NCBI RefSeq assembly: GCF_001591825.1
Contig: NZ_BCVQ01000015.1
Coordinates: 1-64,000 of the forward strand
Direction of reading: 5' to 3'
Origin: Rossellomorea vietnamensis NBRC 101237
Lineage (GTDB): Bacteria; Bacillota; Bacilli; Bacillales; Bacillaceae_B
DNA: 64,000 nucleotides
Shown: positions 39,998-49,483 of the stretch, piece after piece
Layout: every line of letters starts with the position of its first letter
How positions within the stretch are numbered: the stretch's first letter is position 1
Notes under the pieces: model-generated
Told to the model about the DNA's origin: nothing
Database searches by the model: none
Seen by the model: only the letters and a program-made list of their open reading frames with translations
Program-made: the position numbers and the translations under genes

Positions 39998-42067
39998 ATG
40001 TTTATTACTTCAAGGGAAAAAGCCATTATTGAATTGATAGTAAAAACATCAGGCAAACATACCGTGTACTCTCTTTCTGCATTTTTGAATGTGAGCGGAA
40101 GAACCGTACAGCGAAATTTGAAATCAATTGAAAGTATATTAAAACAGTATCACCTGGAATTGAAAAGGACGGCCAATGAAGGTCTGTTCATTGATGGGAA
40201 GAATGAGCATATCTATCGTTTAATACAAAATCTTGCGGATGTGAGTCCGACCGACGAAACACCTGAGGAACGAAAGCTGAATCTCCTGATCATCCTTCTG
40301 CATGAAGGTCCTTCTTTTAAAAAGCAGGTGCTGGCGAGTCAGCTCGGAATCAGCGTGACAACCCTGTCTTCATATCTGGATGAGCTTGCAGATTGGCTTC
40401 AGAAGTACGGAATCACCCTGACAAGAAAACGAGGGGTTGGGGTTGAGCTTGTGGCGGAAGAAGTCGACAAGCGTCATGCTCTGGCAAGTTTTTTTCTGGT
40501 TCATTTTTATGAAGACATTATCGAGACCCTGTATGGGATGCAAAAGGGCCATCATCTTGATGAACCGGTTCTCGGTTATTTCAAACCGGACTATTTACTC
40601 GCCGTCGACCAGGTGGTGAATCACCATTTGGCAGAAGAGCAGATCACGTTAACGGACAGTGATTATATCGGTCTTGTCGTGCATATCTGCCTGACAGTCC
40701 AGCGAACCGAGAAGGGCTTCGGATTACAGCAAAGGGAACCATCCGAAGAAGGGGCACCAGGTGAGTTCCAGTTGATGGACAGGATATGCCGGGAACTGAA
40801 ACAGCGGCTTTCCGTTTCAATCAACCATCTGGACGTTCAATTCTTGACCGTCATCTTGAAAGGATCAAAGGTACAGGATCCAGAAGTTGTATACTACGAC
40901 AGCATCCTTCTTGGGCATCTGATCAAAAATGTCATCAAGGATGTATCGGTGGACCTCCACGTTGATCTGTCCGATGATTTTTCCCTGTTTCAGGGACTCC
41001 TTGCCCATATGGGACCGTCCATCTTCCGTTTGCAACAGGAGCTCGATCTTTTCAATCCCCTGACGGATGAAATCAGGAAGAAGTATCCGGTTTTATTTTT
41101 AGCCGTGAAAAAGAGTCTGGAGATGGAGTTCAAGGATATCTCGTTTCCAGATGATGAGGTGGCGTTCATCGTCCTTCATTTCGGATCCGCCATGCTGATG
41201 AATGAAGAAAAGGTCAATATCCAGGCCGTGGTCGTATGTCCGACAGGAATCGGGACCTCAAAGATGCTCGCAAGCCGCATCCAGCGGGAGTTGAGCATGA
41301 TCAACAAGGTGGAAATCCTGTCTATCAAGGATTTTCAGAATGCGGATCTCGAGGAGTACGACATTGTCATTTCCACCGTCAGGCTTCCCTTTACGGAAGT
41401 GGAGTATATTCTCGTGAGTCCATTATTGAGTGAGAAGGACATCGGTTTCATCCAAAGCTACCTCCAGAATAACGTGGAGAAGCTGACGAGGAAAAAATAT
41501 TTGAAACCATCCCCGAAGTCTGACGGGAAAGGCGAAGTGAGAATGCTCCTTCAAGAGATCAAAGATGTCCATTCCAGCATGGAAGCCATCCTTACCAATT
41601 TCCGCGTATACCGGAAGCAGTCTGCGGGAAATCACGTCAGGATCCTGAGTGAAATGGTGGAGCAGGCTGACCGGGACGGACTTCTACAACAGCCTCAAGC
41701 GGTCCTGGACCAACTGATGGAAAGGGAGAAGAAAGGCGGACTGGGCATCCCGAACACGAATATGGGGCTTTTCCATTGCCGTGATCATAACGTAAATAAA
41801 CTGATCTTCCAAGTGGCCCATCTGGATGAACCTTGCAAGATCAAGGGGATGGATGGTGCGGAGATGGAGATGAAGAGCCTTCTCCTGATGCTTGCCCCGG
41901 AAGAATTGAGCAGGCGGGAACAGGAAATCCTCAGCCTGATCTCAACAAGTTTAATCGAAGATCATCGATCGATGATGATTTATTCGTCCACGAACGAAGC
42001 GATCATTTTAAAGAAATTAGAAGAAATCTTTCTGGACTACTTACAAACTAATTTGATAAAGGAATGA
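39998..42067 (+). CDS. mtlR: PRD-containing transcriptional activator of mannitol genes
   Basis: A 689-residue regulator. Domains in order: two N-terminal HTH regions (one at VYSLSAFLNVSGRTVQRNLKSIESIL), two PRDs that HPr and EII phosphorylate on His, an EIIB-like domain with Cys in VVCPTGIGTSKM, and an EIIA-like domain with GLFHCRDHNV. This is the MtlR architecture. It lies between mtlA and mtlD as in Geobacillus. The ATG is preceded by GAGGGGAAA. Confidence 0.9.
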   Translation: MFITSREKAIIELIVKTSGKHTVYSLSAFLNVSGRTVQRNLKSIESILKQYHLELKRTANEGLFIDGKNEHIYRLIQNLADVSPTDETPEERKLNLLIILLHEGPSFKKQVLASQLGISVTTLSSYLDELADWLQKYGITLTRKRGVGVELVAEEVDKRHALASFFLVHFYEDIIETLYGMQKGHHLDEPVLGYFKPDYLLAVDQVVNHHLAEEQITLTDSDYIGLVVHICLTVQRTEKGFGLQQREPSEEGAPGEFQLMDRICRELKQRLSVSINHLDVQFLTVILKGSKVQDPEVVYYDSILLGHLIKNVIKDVSVDLHVDLSDDFSLFQGLLAHMGPSIFRLQQELDLFNPLTDEIRKKYPVLFLAVKKSLEMEFKDISFPDDEVAFIVLHFGSAMLMNEEKVNIQAVVVCPTGIGTSKMLASRIQRELSMINKVEILSIKDFQNADLEEYDIVISTVRLPFTEVEYILVSPLLSEKDIGFIQSYLQNNVEKLTRKKYLKPSPKSDGKGEVRMLLQEIKDVHSSMEAILTNFRVYRKQSAGNHVRILSEMVEQADRDGLLQQPQAVLDQLMEREKKGGLGIPNTNMGLFHCRDHNVNKLIFQVAHLDEPCKIKGMDGAEMEMKSLLLMLAPEELSRREQEILSLISTSLIEDHRSMMIYSSTNEAIILKKLEEIFLDYLQTNLIKE

Positions 42068-42069
42068 TG

Positions 42070-43212
42070 ATGTTGAAACAAGCCGTACATTTTGGAGCAG
42101 GAAACATAGGCAGAGGGTTTATCGGGGCATTGTTTTCCCAATCAGGTTACCATGTGACCTTTGTGGATATTGCGGAACAAGTGATCAATAAACTGAATGA
42201 AGAGGGACGCTATGAAGTGAAGCTTGCAACGGAAAAGATGGAAACGGAAACGATCGAGAATGTGTCCGGCCTGAACAACCTTCATCAGGAAGGCGAAGTG
42301 ATCGATACGATCGTCTCGTCTACTTACCTGACGACGGCAATCGGACCGAACATCCTGCCACGGATCGCACCCCTGATCGCTAAAGGGATCACGAAGCGAG
42401 TGGCCTCTTCAGATGAACCGTTATACGTCATCGCATGTGAAAACCAGATCGGTGCAACGGATATTTTGAAAAAGCATATCTTGGAAAATCTTGATGAAAA
42501 TACGGCTGCAAAGCTTGAAGGTAAAGTCTTCTTCTTCAATTCAGCGGTGGATCGCATTGTACCGATGCAGGATCAAGGTTCATTGGACGTCCTCGTTGAG
42601 CCATACTACGAGTGGGTGGTTGAGACGACGGAAGAAATCCCGCCTGTTGAAGGAATGACGATCGTGGAAGATCTTGCACCCTTCATCGAGAGGAAGCTGT
42701 TCACGGTGAATACAGGCCACGCCGTCATTGCTTACCTTGGATATCTGCAAGGGAAATCTACCATTGATCAGACATTGGCCGATGACACAATCGCTGCACA
42801 AGTGAAGGAGACCTTGAAAGAAACAGGTGCCTACCTTGTGAAGCAATATGGTCTGGATGAAAACGACCATCTTGCTTATATTGAGAAAAACATCGAACGC
42901 TTCAAAAACGCCTACTTGAATGATGATGTGACACGTGTGGGACGTGCGCCGATCAGAAAGCTTGGTCCCGATGACCGCTTGATCCGCCCGACCACCGAAG
43001 CTCAAAAAGCAGGACTGTCTTATTCGTATCTTGCCAAAGCGATTGCAGCAGCGCTCCTGTTCGACAATCCTGAAGACGAACAGGCCATGGAAATCCAGGG
43101 CATGATCAAGGAGCAAGGACCGGCTCATGTGTTGGAAAAAGTGAGCGGACTGGATGCGGATAGTGAAATCGTGAAAGAAGTAATGGTTCAGTATGAAGCA
43201 TTGAAGAAATAA
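42070..43212 (+). CDS. mtlD: Mannitol-1-phosphate 5-dehydrogenase
   Basis: A 380-residue NAD-dependent enzyme that converts mannitol-1-phosphate to fructose-6-phosphate in the cytoplasm. The Rossmann motif is HFGAGNIGRGFIG at the N terminus, and the catalytic Lys region KLFTVNTGHA is typical. Three ATGs lie in tandem (42064, 42067, 42070); the last is 6 bases after AAAGGA. It overlaps or abuts the mtlR stop. Confidence 0.93.
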   Translation: MLKQAVHFGAGNIGRGFIGALFSQSGYHVTFVDIAEQVINKLNEEGRYEVKLATEKMETETIENVSGLNNLHQEGEVIDTIVSSTYLTTAIGPNILPRIAPLIAKGITKRVASSDEPLYVIACENQIGATDILKKHILENLDENTAAKLEGKVFFFNSAVDRIVPMQDQGSLDVLVEPYYEWVVETTEEIPPVEGMTIVEDLAPFIERKLFTVNTGHAVIAYLGYLQGKSTIDQTLADDTIAAQVKETLKETGAYLVKQYGLDENDHLAYIEKNIERFKNAYLNDDVTRVGRAPIRKLGPDDRLIRPTTEAQKAGLSYSYLAKAIAAALLFDNPEDEQAMEIQGMIKEQGPAHVLEKVSGLDADSEIVKEVMVQYEALKK

Positions 43213-43219
43213 ATGGATG

Positions 43220-43252
43220 GACTGTCGGATGGAATCCGGCAGTCTTTTTTTT
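43220..43252 (+). terminator. Terminator of the mannitol operon
   Basis: GACTGTCGGA pairs with TCCGGCAGTC (one G-U), then eight T residues. Confidence 0.92.
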
Positions 43253-43552
43253 ATGAGTTTTGACTACGTGTCCTTTCTGTGACATCCATCAACCCACGCC
43301 AATCCTACACCTAAGTCATCCTCATTATTTTTCAGCGGAAAATGAAAAAATAAAGATAGAATTCCCTTCATACCGGGTGTAAAATATATAAAAATACACT
43401 CTCATATTTTGACATGCAGGAGGAAACAACCGAATACAATATACAGTTATGCCTAAAGTTGCTATCGTTTTTCCAGTCTGGAAGATTCAAAGAATGCTTC
43501 CACCAATGTAAGAATTCAGAATGTTAAAAATACGATAAGAGGTTGATGAAAG
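43253..43552. other. Intergenic region before the 2OG oxygenase gene
   Basis: AT-rich. It contains TTGACA (43409-43414) and TACAAT (43435-43440), whose 20-bp spacing is too long for a standard promoter, and an AGGAGG at 43419 with no start codon at a useful distance. I see no supported gene. Confidence 0.4.
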
Positions 43553-43558
43553 TTGGCA

Positions 43559-44206
43559 ATGAATACGACTGAAATAGCTGTAAAGGAACAAACGATTTTT
43601 CACCATACGGGGAATAAGATCAAGACGGAAGACCGGGATATCCAGATCATCGCGAAAATGGAGGAGCCCCTGATCGTCGTGCTTGGCAATGTGCTGAGTC
43701 ATGAAGAATGTGATGAACTCATTCAGCTGTCCAAGGACCGTGTTGAGCGTTCGAAAATCGGAAACACGCGTACAGTTGATGGACTAAGAACAAGTAGTTC
43801 TGTGTTTTTAGAAGAGACTCATGACGTTGTGACACGCGTTGAGAAGCGAGTCTCTCAAATCATGAATATACCCGTCGAGCACGGGGAAGGTCTGCAGATC
43901 CTTAACTATAAACCTGGTCAGGAATACAAAGCCCACTTTGATTTCTTCTCAGCATCTGCAAGGCCGGTGAAGAACCCGAGGATCAGTACCCTTGTCATGT
44001 ACTTGAACGACGTCGAGGAAGGCGGGGAGACGTACTTCCCGAAACTGAATCTATCGGTTTCACCACAAAAAGGGATGGCCGTTTACTTTGAATATTTCTA
44101 TGATAATCAAGAGTTGAACGACTTGACTCTTCATGGCGGTGCGCCTGTTGTCATCGGGGATAAATGGGCTGCGACCCAGTGGATGAGAAGGCAGGTATTT
44201 AAATAA
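43559..44206 (+). CDS. 2OG-Fe(II) oxygenase, prolyl 4-hydroxylase-like
   Basis: A 215-residue dioxygenase. The iron triad is H126-x-D128 (AHFDFF) and H192 (LHGGAPV), and K202 (GDKW) would bind 2-oxoglutarate. It resembles the collagen-type prolyl 4-hydroxylases of Bacillus anthracis and relatives. The target protein is unknown. ATG 43559 or the TTG at 43553 could start it; AGAGG lies upstream of both. Confidence 0.85.
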   Translation: MNTTEIAVKEQTIFHHTGNKIKTEDRDIQIIAKMEEPLIVVLGNVLSHEECDELIQLSKDRVERSKIGNTRTVDGLRTSSSVFLEETHDVVTRVEKRVSQIMNIPVEHGEGLQILNYKPGQEYKAHFDFFSASARPVKNPRISTLVMYLNDVEEGGETYFPKLNLSVSPQKGMAVYFEYFYDNQELNDLTLHGGAPVVIGDKWAATQWMRRQVFK

Positions 44207-44210
44207 TTAA

Positions 44211-44250
44211 AAGGAGGAGTAGCCCAAGTGTGGGTTACTCCTCCTTTTTA
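44211..44250. terminator. Bidirectional terminator
   Basis: AAGGAGGAGTAGCCC (44211-44225) pairs with GGGTTACTCCTCCTT (44232-44246) with one G-U or mismatch. It serves the convergent oxygenase and DMT genes. Confidence 0.9.
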
Positions 44251-45207
44251 GCTTGCGGATTTCACCGGCTTCACGACTCCGGCATTCATTTTTTTCACGT
44301 TGACGGTGTGGACGATCATGCCGGCGATGATCAGGATGATGCCGAGGAGAGCAAACCCTGACGGAAGGGGAACGGAAAGGATGGCCGCTTCTCCCATGAT
44401 GACGAACAGGATCTGGGTCGACTGGGTCGCTTCCACTGCCGCGAGCTTCCCGGGATGATGCCTTGCCATATTCGTCGCAAGGAAAAAGAGGGAAGTCGCA
44501 ATCACGCCTGAGCAAACGGCCACGATAAAGGATTGTGTCACCTGACCAGTGGAGGGGACGCCTACTTTGAACAATGCATAGCTTCCAAGGATCAACCAGA
44601 AGGGAGTGCTTGCTATCGTCATTCCGAGTACCCGTTGAAAGGGATCAAGTTTTCCTCCGCATACCTCCATCATTTTACGGTTCCCAAGGGGGTAAGCGAA
44701 CGCTGCGACAATCACCGGTAAGACACCTGTAATCATTTCTGAAAGAGACAGCCCACCGGCATTTTCCTGTTGGATGAACATCACGCCGATAAGAATAATC
44801 GAGGAAATGGCGAGAGCCCTTTTTTGAATGGTGTGCCTGCGTCTCACAGGTCCTGATGTGAAAAACAAGGGAGCGAGCAGGATCCCGGCCACAATCGTAA
44901 ATTGCCACGTTCCCGCAACAAGCCAGCCGGGTCCATATGCCGCCGCATACGTCAAAGGACCATAAAAGAGGACAAACCCTACAAAGCTCCACGTCAGCCA
45001 CTCGTATGGCTTCTTCCTCATTTCAATCCACACTTGATTTATATTCTTTCGTAAACCTACAATAAGGAAAAGGAAAGGGAGCATGAACAAAAAACGCAGG
45101 GACGAACTCCACATCCAACTTCCGCCGGCAAGCTCCATGGACCGGTTCAGGATGAAGGTGACGGCAAAGAACATGGATGAAATGATACCGATAGTCAGTT
45201 CTTTGAT
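44248..45207 (-). CDS. DMT/EamA family exporter (multidrug resistance efflux type)
   Basis: About 319 residues and ten membrane helices, the size of an EamA-fold exporter. The opening ELTIGIISSMFFAVTFILNRSMELAGGSWMWSSSLRF is typical of the EmrE-like subgroup in bacilli. Start choice is difficult: ATG 45231 has no ribosome site, while GAAAGGAG lies inside that frame and points to ATC 45207, 8 bases downstream. It is divergent from an XRE-cupin regulator that likely controls it. Confidence 0.82.
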   Translation of the reverse strand: MKELTIGIISSMFFAVTFILNRSMELAGGSWMWSSSLRFLFMLPFLFLIVGLRKNINQVWIEMRKKPYEWLTWSFVGFVLFYGPLTYAAAYGPGWLVAGTWQFTIVAGILLAPLFFTSGPVRRRHTIQKRALAISSIILIGVMFIQQENAGGLSLSEMITGVLPVIVAAFAYPLGNRKMMEVCGGKLDPFQRVLGMTIASTPFWLILGSYALFKVGVPSTGQVTQSFIVAVCSGVIATSLFFLATNMARHHPGKLAAVEATQSTQILFVIMGEAAILSVPLPSGFALLGIILIIAGMIVHTVNVKKMNAGVVKPVKSAS

Positions 45208-45299
45208 GAGAAGCACTCCTTTCAGATACATATACTATAGTTTGTTTTATATATATTATAATATACTTCAAAACGTTGAGGATAGAAAGAGGTAGAAAG
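45208..45299. promoter_or_regulatory. Divergent promoter region of the DMT exporter and XRE-cupin regulator
   Basis: Very AT-rich, with the near-symmetrical ATATACTATAG and ATATATTATAATATAC blocks between 45229 and 45266. TATAAT at 45257-45262 could be the -10 for the plus-strand gene. Operator candidates overlap, but no exact palindrome stands out. Confidence 0.45.
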
Positions 45300-45890
45300 A
45301 TGAATAATGAAGGTTTGACATGGAAGGACCCGGAAAAGCTGGCCCGCCACGTCGGGAATACATTGAGAAACATTCGAAATGAGCGGGGGCTTAACCTCCA
45401 GGAACTTGCGGATAAGACCAGTGTCAGTACATTGACTTTAGGCAAGATTGAAAGAGGGGAGGCCAATCCCTCTTTGACGATCATCTGGAAAATCGCGAAT
45501 GGGCTTTCGATCCCAATATCAGCCCTCCTCGTGGAAAAGCAGGAAGTCCAGGTTTCCAGGAGAAATGAAGGCAGCAAAGTGATTAGTGCCAATGAGTCCC
45601 TGACCCTTGAACCAATGTTCACTTCTTCAGGGTACGGATCATTGGAAACCCATCGTGCTTTCCTAAAACCAGACAGCGAATACCGTGCCGAAGCCCACCA
45701 GCCCGGCGTGACTGAATTTGTGACGGTCATGGAAGGGAAGGTACAGGTGAAAGTGGAAGGTGAAGTATTTGAGCTCTCTCAGTATGATTCGATCAAGTTC
45801 CATGCGGATAAAGAACACAGTTATATAAATATGGAATCAACCGAAGCGGTCCTCCATTTTGTGATGATTTATACTGGACGGGCAGATTGA
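45300..45890 (+). CDS. XRE-cupin transcriptional regulator
   Basis: A 196-residue regulator. The N-terminal HTH is LNLQELADKTSVSTLTLGKIERGEANPSL, followed by a C-terminal cupin (about residues 110-190) with HQPGVTEFVTVMEGKVQVKVEGE. It probably represses the divergent exporter gene and releases on binding a small molecule. ATG 45300 follows AAGAGGTAG; the in-frame ATG at 45276 has no ribosome site. Confidence 0.87.
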   Translation: MNNEGLTWKDPEKLARHVGNTLRNIRNERGLNLQELADKTSVSTLTLGKIERGEANPSLTIIWKIANGLSIPISALLVEKQEVQVSRRNEGSKVISANESLTLEPMFTSSGYGSLETHRAFLKPDSEYRAEAHQPGVTEFVTVMEGKVQVKVEGEVFELSQYDSIKFHADKEHSYINMESTEAVLHFVMIYTGRAD

Positions 45891-45930
45891 ATGATTCTGT
45901 GCATGGTATTGTAAAATAAAACTGAATTAA

Positions 45931-45972
45931 GAAAATCCCCGGAATTTAATCAACTCTGGGGATCTTTTAATG
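45931..45972. terminator. Bidirectional terminator
   Basis: AAAATCCCC pairs with GGGGATCTTTT around an AT-rich loop, between convergent genes. Confidence 0.7.
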
Positions 45973-45985
45973 ATAGGTGTCAAAG

Positions 45986-46774
45986 TTAAATACGGGGCTT
46001 TGTAGGGTCACAGTCCGGACCTTGCTGGCTGGTTGCTTCTGCGAGTTTCGTTAAGTAATAGCATTCTTCCCTCAGCATATGATCGGCCATTAAAGCGGCG
46101 AAGGTTCCGAGTGCTGTCTTGCTTAATTCCATTTCCTCAATCTCATCTAAAAAGCCCATAAAAAGCTTCATCTCAAGTTTGACATCATCATTGAATCGTT
46201 CGAGTGCAGGAAAGTGTTTCACTTCTGTCCGCAGGAACCCTGCCATTTCAACGGCCTTTAAGTAAAAGGCTTCAAAATCTGTTGTGAATTCATCACTTTG
46301 CTTCTTGATTTGTGTTTCTATCCGGTCCATATTATCGGAGATGGCTCCGGCATGTCCCGCCGCATCTAACAGCCACAAGAGGTGATGGTGGAGTTCATGG
46401 AAGATGGGAGGCTTTTCGCCTTCGGTCAAGTATTTTAAAACGCGGAGGTATTCTTCAAGCTCATTCACCATATGATTTAGAAATGTGGGTCCAAGACCTA
46501 TGCTGATATCCCCTGTTAAATGACGTTTAATCAGTTCAAGTTTGAATTTCCTGAAACGGAGGCTAAGCTCTTCTGCCTGTCTGCTTAAAGAAATATCAGG
46601 ATCCTGTTTCGAGCGTTTCAACAGTTGATCCCACTCATTTTTAAATGTATTGGCAGTATTGATTAGTTCTTTTTCTTTTGGAGCAAGAGAGTCATGGATA
46701 AACCGTGCATGATCTCCAAGTACCTGCAACCAAAAACCATGTTCAAATCGGGCTGTTTCTTGGTAACTTGCCAT
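45986..46774 (-). CDS. DUF2935 family protein
   Basis: A 262-residue all-helical protein in two similar halves. Each half carries a repeated ARFEHGFWLQVLGDHARFI / LADHMLREECYYL pattern of His and Glu that would suit a haemerythrin- or ferritin-like metal site. This matches DUF2935. No function is established for this gene. It is monocistronic. Confidence 0.82.
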   Translation of the reverse strand: MASYQETARFEHGFWLQVLGDHARFIHDSLAPKEKELINTANTFKNEWDQLLKRSKQDPDISLSRQAEELSLRFRKFKLELIKRHLTGDISIGLGPTFLNHMVNELEEYLRVLKYLTEGEKPPIFHELHHHLLWLLDAAGHAGAISDNMDRIETQIKKQSDEFTTDFEAFYLKAVEMAGFLRTEVKHFPALERFNDDVKLEMKLFMGFLDEIEEMELSKTALGTFAALMADHMLREECYYLTKLAEATSQQGPDCDPTKPRI

Positions 46775-46927
46775 TTAGTATCCCCCTAGAGTAGTTTCCT
46801 TGTATATGTATTAAAGAAATTATGAAAAAATGTCCGATTGTTCGTCCTTACAGGGGGAACAAAAAGCATTGACAACCATTTCAAGAGAATGATATAGTTA
46901 TGCCAATAAAAAATATACAGTCACTCT

Positions 46928-47187
46928 CTGATAATAGAGGCGCGAGAATGATGAGTACCTTCTTTGAGAATAATGGATTCCGGGATAAGTTGGGAAAGGC
47001 AGATCGCCGAAGCATAAAATAGCCAATTCTATTTTTTGTTGGGCCAGCATTGAAGAAATGCTGGACTGTCACAATGCAAAAGTTGTGGAGCACTATTGAA
47101 GAGATGTTAATACATAGTCTTCATCTTGGTTCCGTAACCTTTGATGGAAAACCGTATGAGCATCTGCTTCATACGGTTTTTTTGTGT
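46928..47187 (+). promoter_or_regulatory. Lysine riboswitch (L box) with terminator upstream of lysA
   Basis: The aptamer shows the conserved AGAGGCGCGA (46935 on), the AGATCGCCGAAGC block, the paired CCAGCATT/AATGCTGG arm and the closing TGTGGAGCACTATTGAAGAG. The terminator AACCGTATGA...TCATACGGTT plus a T run (47150-47187) ends 30 bp before lysA. Lysine binding should favour the terminator and shut off lysA. Confidence 0.92.
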
Positions 47188-47216
47188 TTTTTAGAGAGTC
47201 AAAAGGAGTTAGGGAT

Positions 47217-48503
47217 ATGAGTACAGTTGAAGTGAATGTTCAAGGGGATTTAACAATCGGTGGGATCGGTACGGGTGATTTGGTCGAAAGATACGGTACC
47301 CCCCTGATGGTTTATGATGAAGGGATGATTCGCGGGAATGCTAAATTGTTCCGGGATGCATTCAATGAAAGTGGTCTGAAATATCAGGTGGCTTATGCGA
47401 GTAAGGCATTTCTTTGTAAAGAAATGGTGCGCCTGGCGGAACAAGAGAACCTCTCCCTGGATGTGGTCTCAGGAGGGGAATTGTATACGGCCCTTGAAGC
47501 TGGTTTCCCGGCTGCACGCATCCATTTTCACGGTAACAATAAATCCGAAGAGGAACTTCTAATGGCTCTTGAAGCTGAAATCGGCTGCTTTGTCGTCGAT
47601 AGTTTCCTTGAACTTGAACTGCTTCACGACCTGGCAAAAGAGCGGGAGCAGGAGGTGCAGATCCTCATCAGGGTCACACCGGGCGTGGAAGCCCATACTC
47701 ATGAATACATCACGACGGGCCAGGAAGATTCGAAGTTCGGATTCAGCATTTCAAACGGTCAGGCGGCTACGGCGATCGGGCTTGCGATCAGGAAGCCATA
47801 CTTCTCATTGCTCGGCCTCCATTCCCATATCGGATCCCAGATCTTTGAACAGGAAGGCTTCGATCAGGCGATCCGGGTGCTGTCTGATTTCATGCAGCGG
47901 ATCCGGATCGACTTGGACATTACGATGCCTGTCTTGAATATCGGTGGCGGATTCGGTGTCCGGTACACGGATGAAGACCAGCCTCTGCCGATTCCGACCT
48001 ATGTCAAAGGGATTACGGATAGTGTGAAAACCTATTTTGCGAAAAATGAATACCCGCTCCCGGAAGTCTGGGTGGAGCCGGGTCGAAGCATGGTGGCGGA
48101 AGCAGGTACGACGTTGTACAAAGTGGGATCAAAGAAAATCATTCCAGACCTGCGGACATATGTAGCGATTGACGGAGGGATGACGGATAATATACGCCCG
48201 GCGCTGTATCAGGCGAAGTATCACGCGGTACTGGCGAACCGTCCGAATGAAGAATGTACGGAACGTGTAAGCATCGCGGGGAAGTGCTGCGAGTCGGGTG
48301 ACATGCTCATCTGGGACCTGATGCTGCCGCCGACGAATTACGGTGATATCCTGGCTGTGTTCAGTACGGGGGCCTACGGGTATTCCATGGCGAGTAACTA
48401 TAATCGGATACCGAGACCGGCTGTTGTGTTTGTGGATAACGGGGAATCCCGGGTCGTGATTGAGCGGGAGACATATGCGGACCTTGTAAGAAAAGATCGG
48501 TAG
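47217..48503 (+). CDS. lysA: Diaminopimelate decarboxylase
   Basis: A 428-residue PLP enzyme that makes lysine from meso-diaminopimelate, the last step of the pathway. K63 in YASKAF binds PLP. HSHIGSQI and GGGFGVRY form the phosphate site, and CCESGDML supplies the active-site Cys from the partner subunit. ATG 47217 lies 8 bases after AAAGGAG. A lysine riboswitch controls it. Confidence 0.95.
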   Translation: MSTVEVNVQGDLTIGGIGTGDLVERYGTPLMVYDEGMIRGNAKLFRDAFNESGLKYQVAYASKAFLCKEMVRLAEQENLSLDVVSGGELYTALEAGFPAARIHFHGNNKSEEELLMALEAEIGCFVVDSFLELELLHDLAKEREQEVQILIRVTPGVEAHTHEYITTGQEDSKFGFSISNGQAATAIGLAIRKPYFSLLGLHSHIGSQIFEQEGFDQAIRVLSDFMQRIRIDLDITMPVLNIGGGFGVRYTDEDQPLPIPTYVKGITDSVKTYFAKNEYPLPEVWVEPGRSMVAEAGTTLYKVGSKKIIPDLRTYVAIDGGMTDNIRPALYQAKYHAVLANRPNEECTERVSIAGKCCESGDMLIWDLMLPPTNYGDILAVFSTGAYGYSMASNYNRIPRPAVVFVDNGESRVVIERETYADLVRKDR

Positions 48504-48510
48504 GGGAAAG

Positions 48511-48546
48511 AAAGGTGGAGTCCAGAAGCGGCTTCACCTTTTTTTA
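48511..48546 (+). terminator. Terminator of lysA
   Basis: AAAGGTGGAG pairs with GGCTTCACCTTT (one mismatch), then a T run. Confidence 0.85.
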
Positions 48547-48613
48547 TGGGTTTTTTTGGCTTATTATGGTAATGTAAAGGTAACTTTATCCAATGAATTC
48601 GGAGGATCAATCT

Positions 48614-49483
48614 ATGAATCTCAAATCGATCGGTTCCATGGTTTTGAAATTTGTCTTCGTTCTGTTCGGAATCATCCTTCTGACAGGCCTCATCGGTTTG
48701 TTCAATGAAGGGGTGGATCTCAGTTTGAAACAATATGTGCTCAACATTGTGGAGATATCGACCTCCCTCATCCATTCTGAATCGATGACCATCACGAATG
48801 AATCGAACAACTCATACCCGATGTTCCCGGCCTTCTGGGAGCCGTATTTCTATTCTGTTTCGATTTTTTTGTCTGCCTTTCTTTTATCCATCCTCATGGG
48901 CATCTTCCTTGCGTACCTCACACATTTGCTGCCATCCGGCTGGTCAACGTTCATCCTTAGGGCGACTAACTTGCTCGAATCCACACCTGATATCTTCATC
49001 TTGATCGTCATTCAATACAGTGTCATTTTCATCTTGAAAGAAACAGGGGTGCTTCTGTTTCCAATCGTCGGCTCCCAGGAAAAGGTGTATCTGGTTCCGG
49101 TTGTGACCCTGTCCATCTTGCCGACGATCATGTTGTTCAGGATCATCTATCTGTTGGTGAATGATGAATACAGGAAGACGTATGTTGATCTGATCAGAAG
49201 CAGGGGGATGTCCAAGCACTGGATTTTCTTCATCCATGTCCTGCGGAATATCGCGTTCAGTTTATTGAATCATTCCAAATCCATCATTCTGTTTCTCTTA
49301 TCATCATTGATCGTATTTGAAAGATTATTTAATATTTATGGCATCACTCATTTCATCCTATCATTCTCTCAAATGGATGTGATCTGTTTCAGTCTGATCA
49401 TGTTCTATCTGCCGGTTTTCGTCCTGCTCATCCTCATCAGAACCATCGTTGATCGTAAGACCGGGCAGAAGGTGGCGATATGA
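48614..49483 (+). CDS. Peptide-type ABC permease, OppB/DppB-like
   Basis: A 289-residue permease with about six membrane helices. The cytoplasmic EAA-like loop reads YVDLIRSRGMSKHWIFFIHVLRNI, typical of the binding-protein-dependent peptide and nickel permeases. ATG 48614 follows GGAGG. It overlaps the second permease gene by 4 bp. No solute-binding protein or ATPase gene is next to the pair. Confidence 0.8.
   Translation: MNLKSIGSMVLKFVFVLFGIILLTGLIGLFNEGVDLSLKQYVLNIVEISTSLIHSESMTITNESNNSYPMFPAFWEPYFYSVSIFLSAFLLSILMGIFLAYLTHLLPSGWSTFILRATNLLESTPDIFILIVIQYSVIFILKETGVLLFPIVGSQEKVYLVPVVTLSILPTIMLFRIIYLLVNDEYRKTYVDLIRSRGMSKHWIFFIHVLRNIAFSLLNHSKSIILFLLSSLIVFERLFNIYGITHFILSFSQMDVICFSLIMFYLPVFVLLILIRTIVDRKTGQKVAI

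Noticed and set aside
43449-43511. Short frame MPKVAIVFPVWKIQRMLPPM before the 2OG oxygenase
   Set aside because: There is no ribosome site at a usable distance and no conserved feature.
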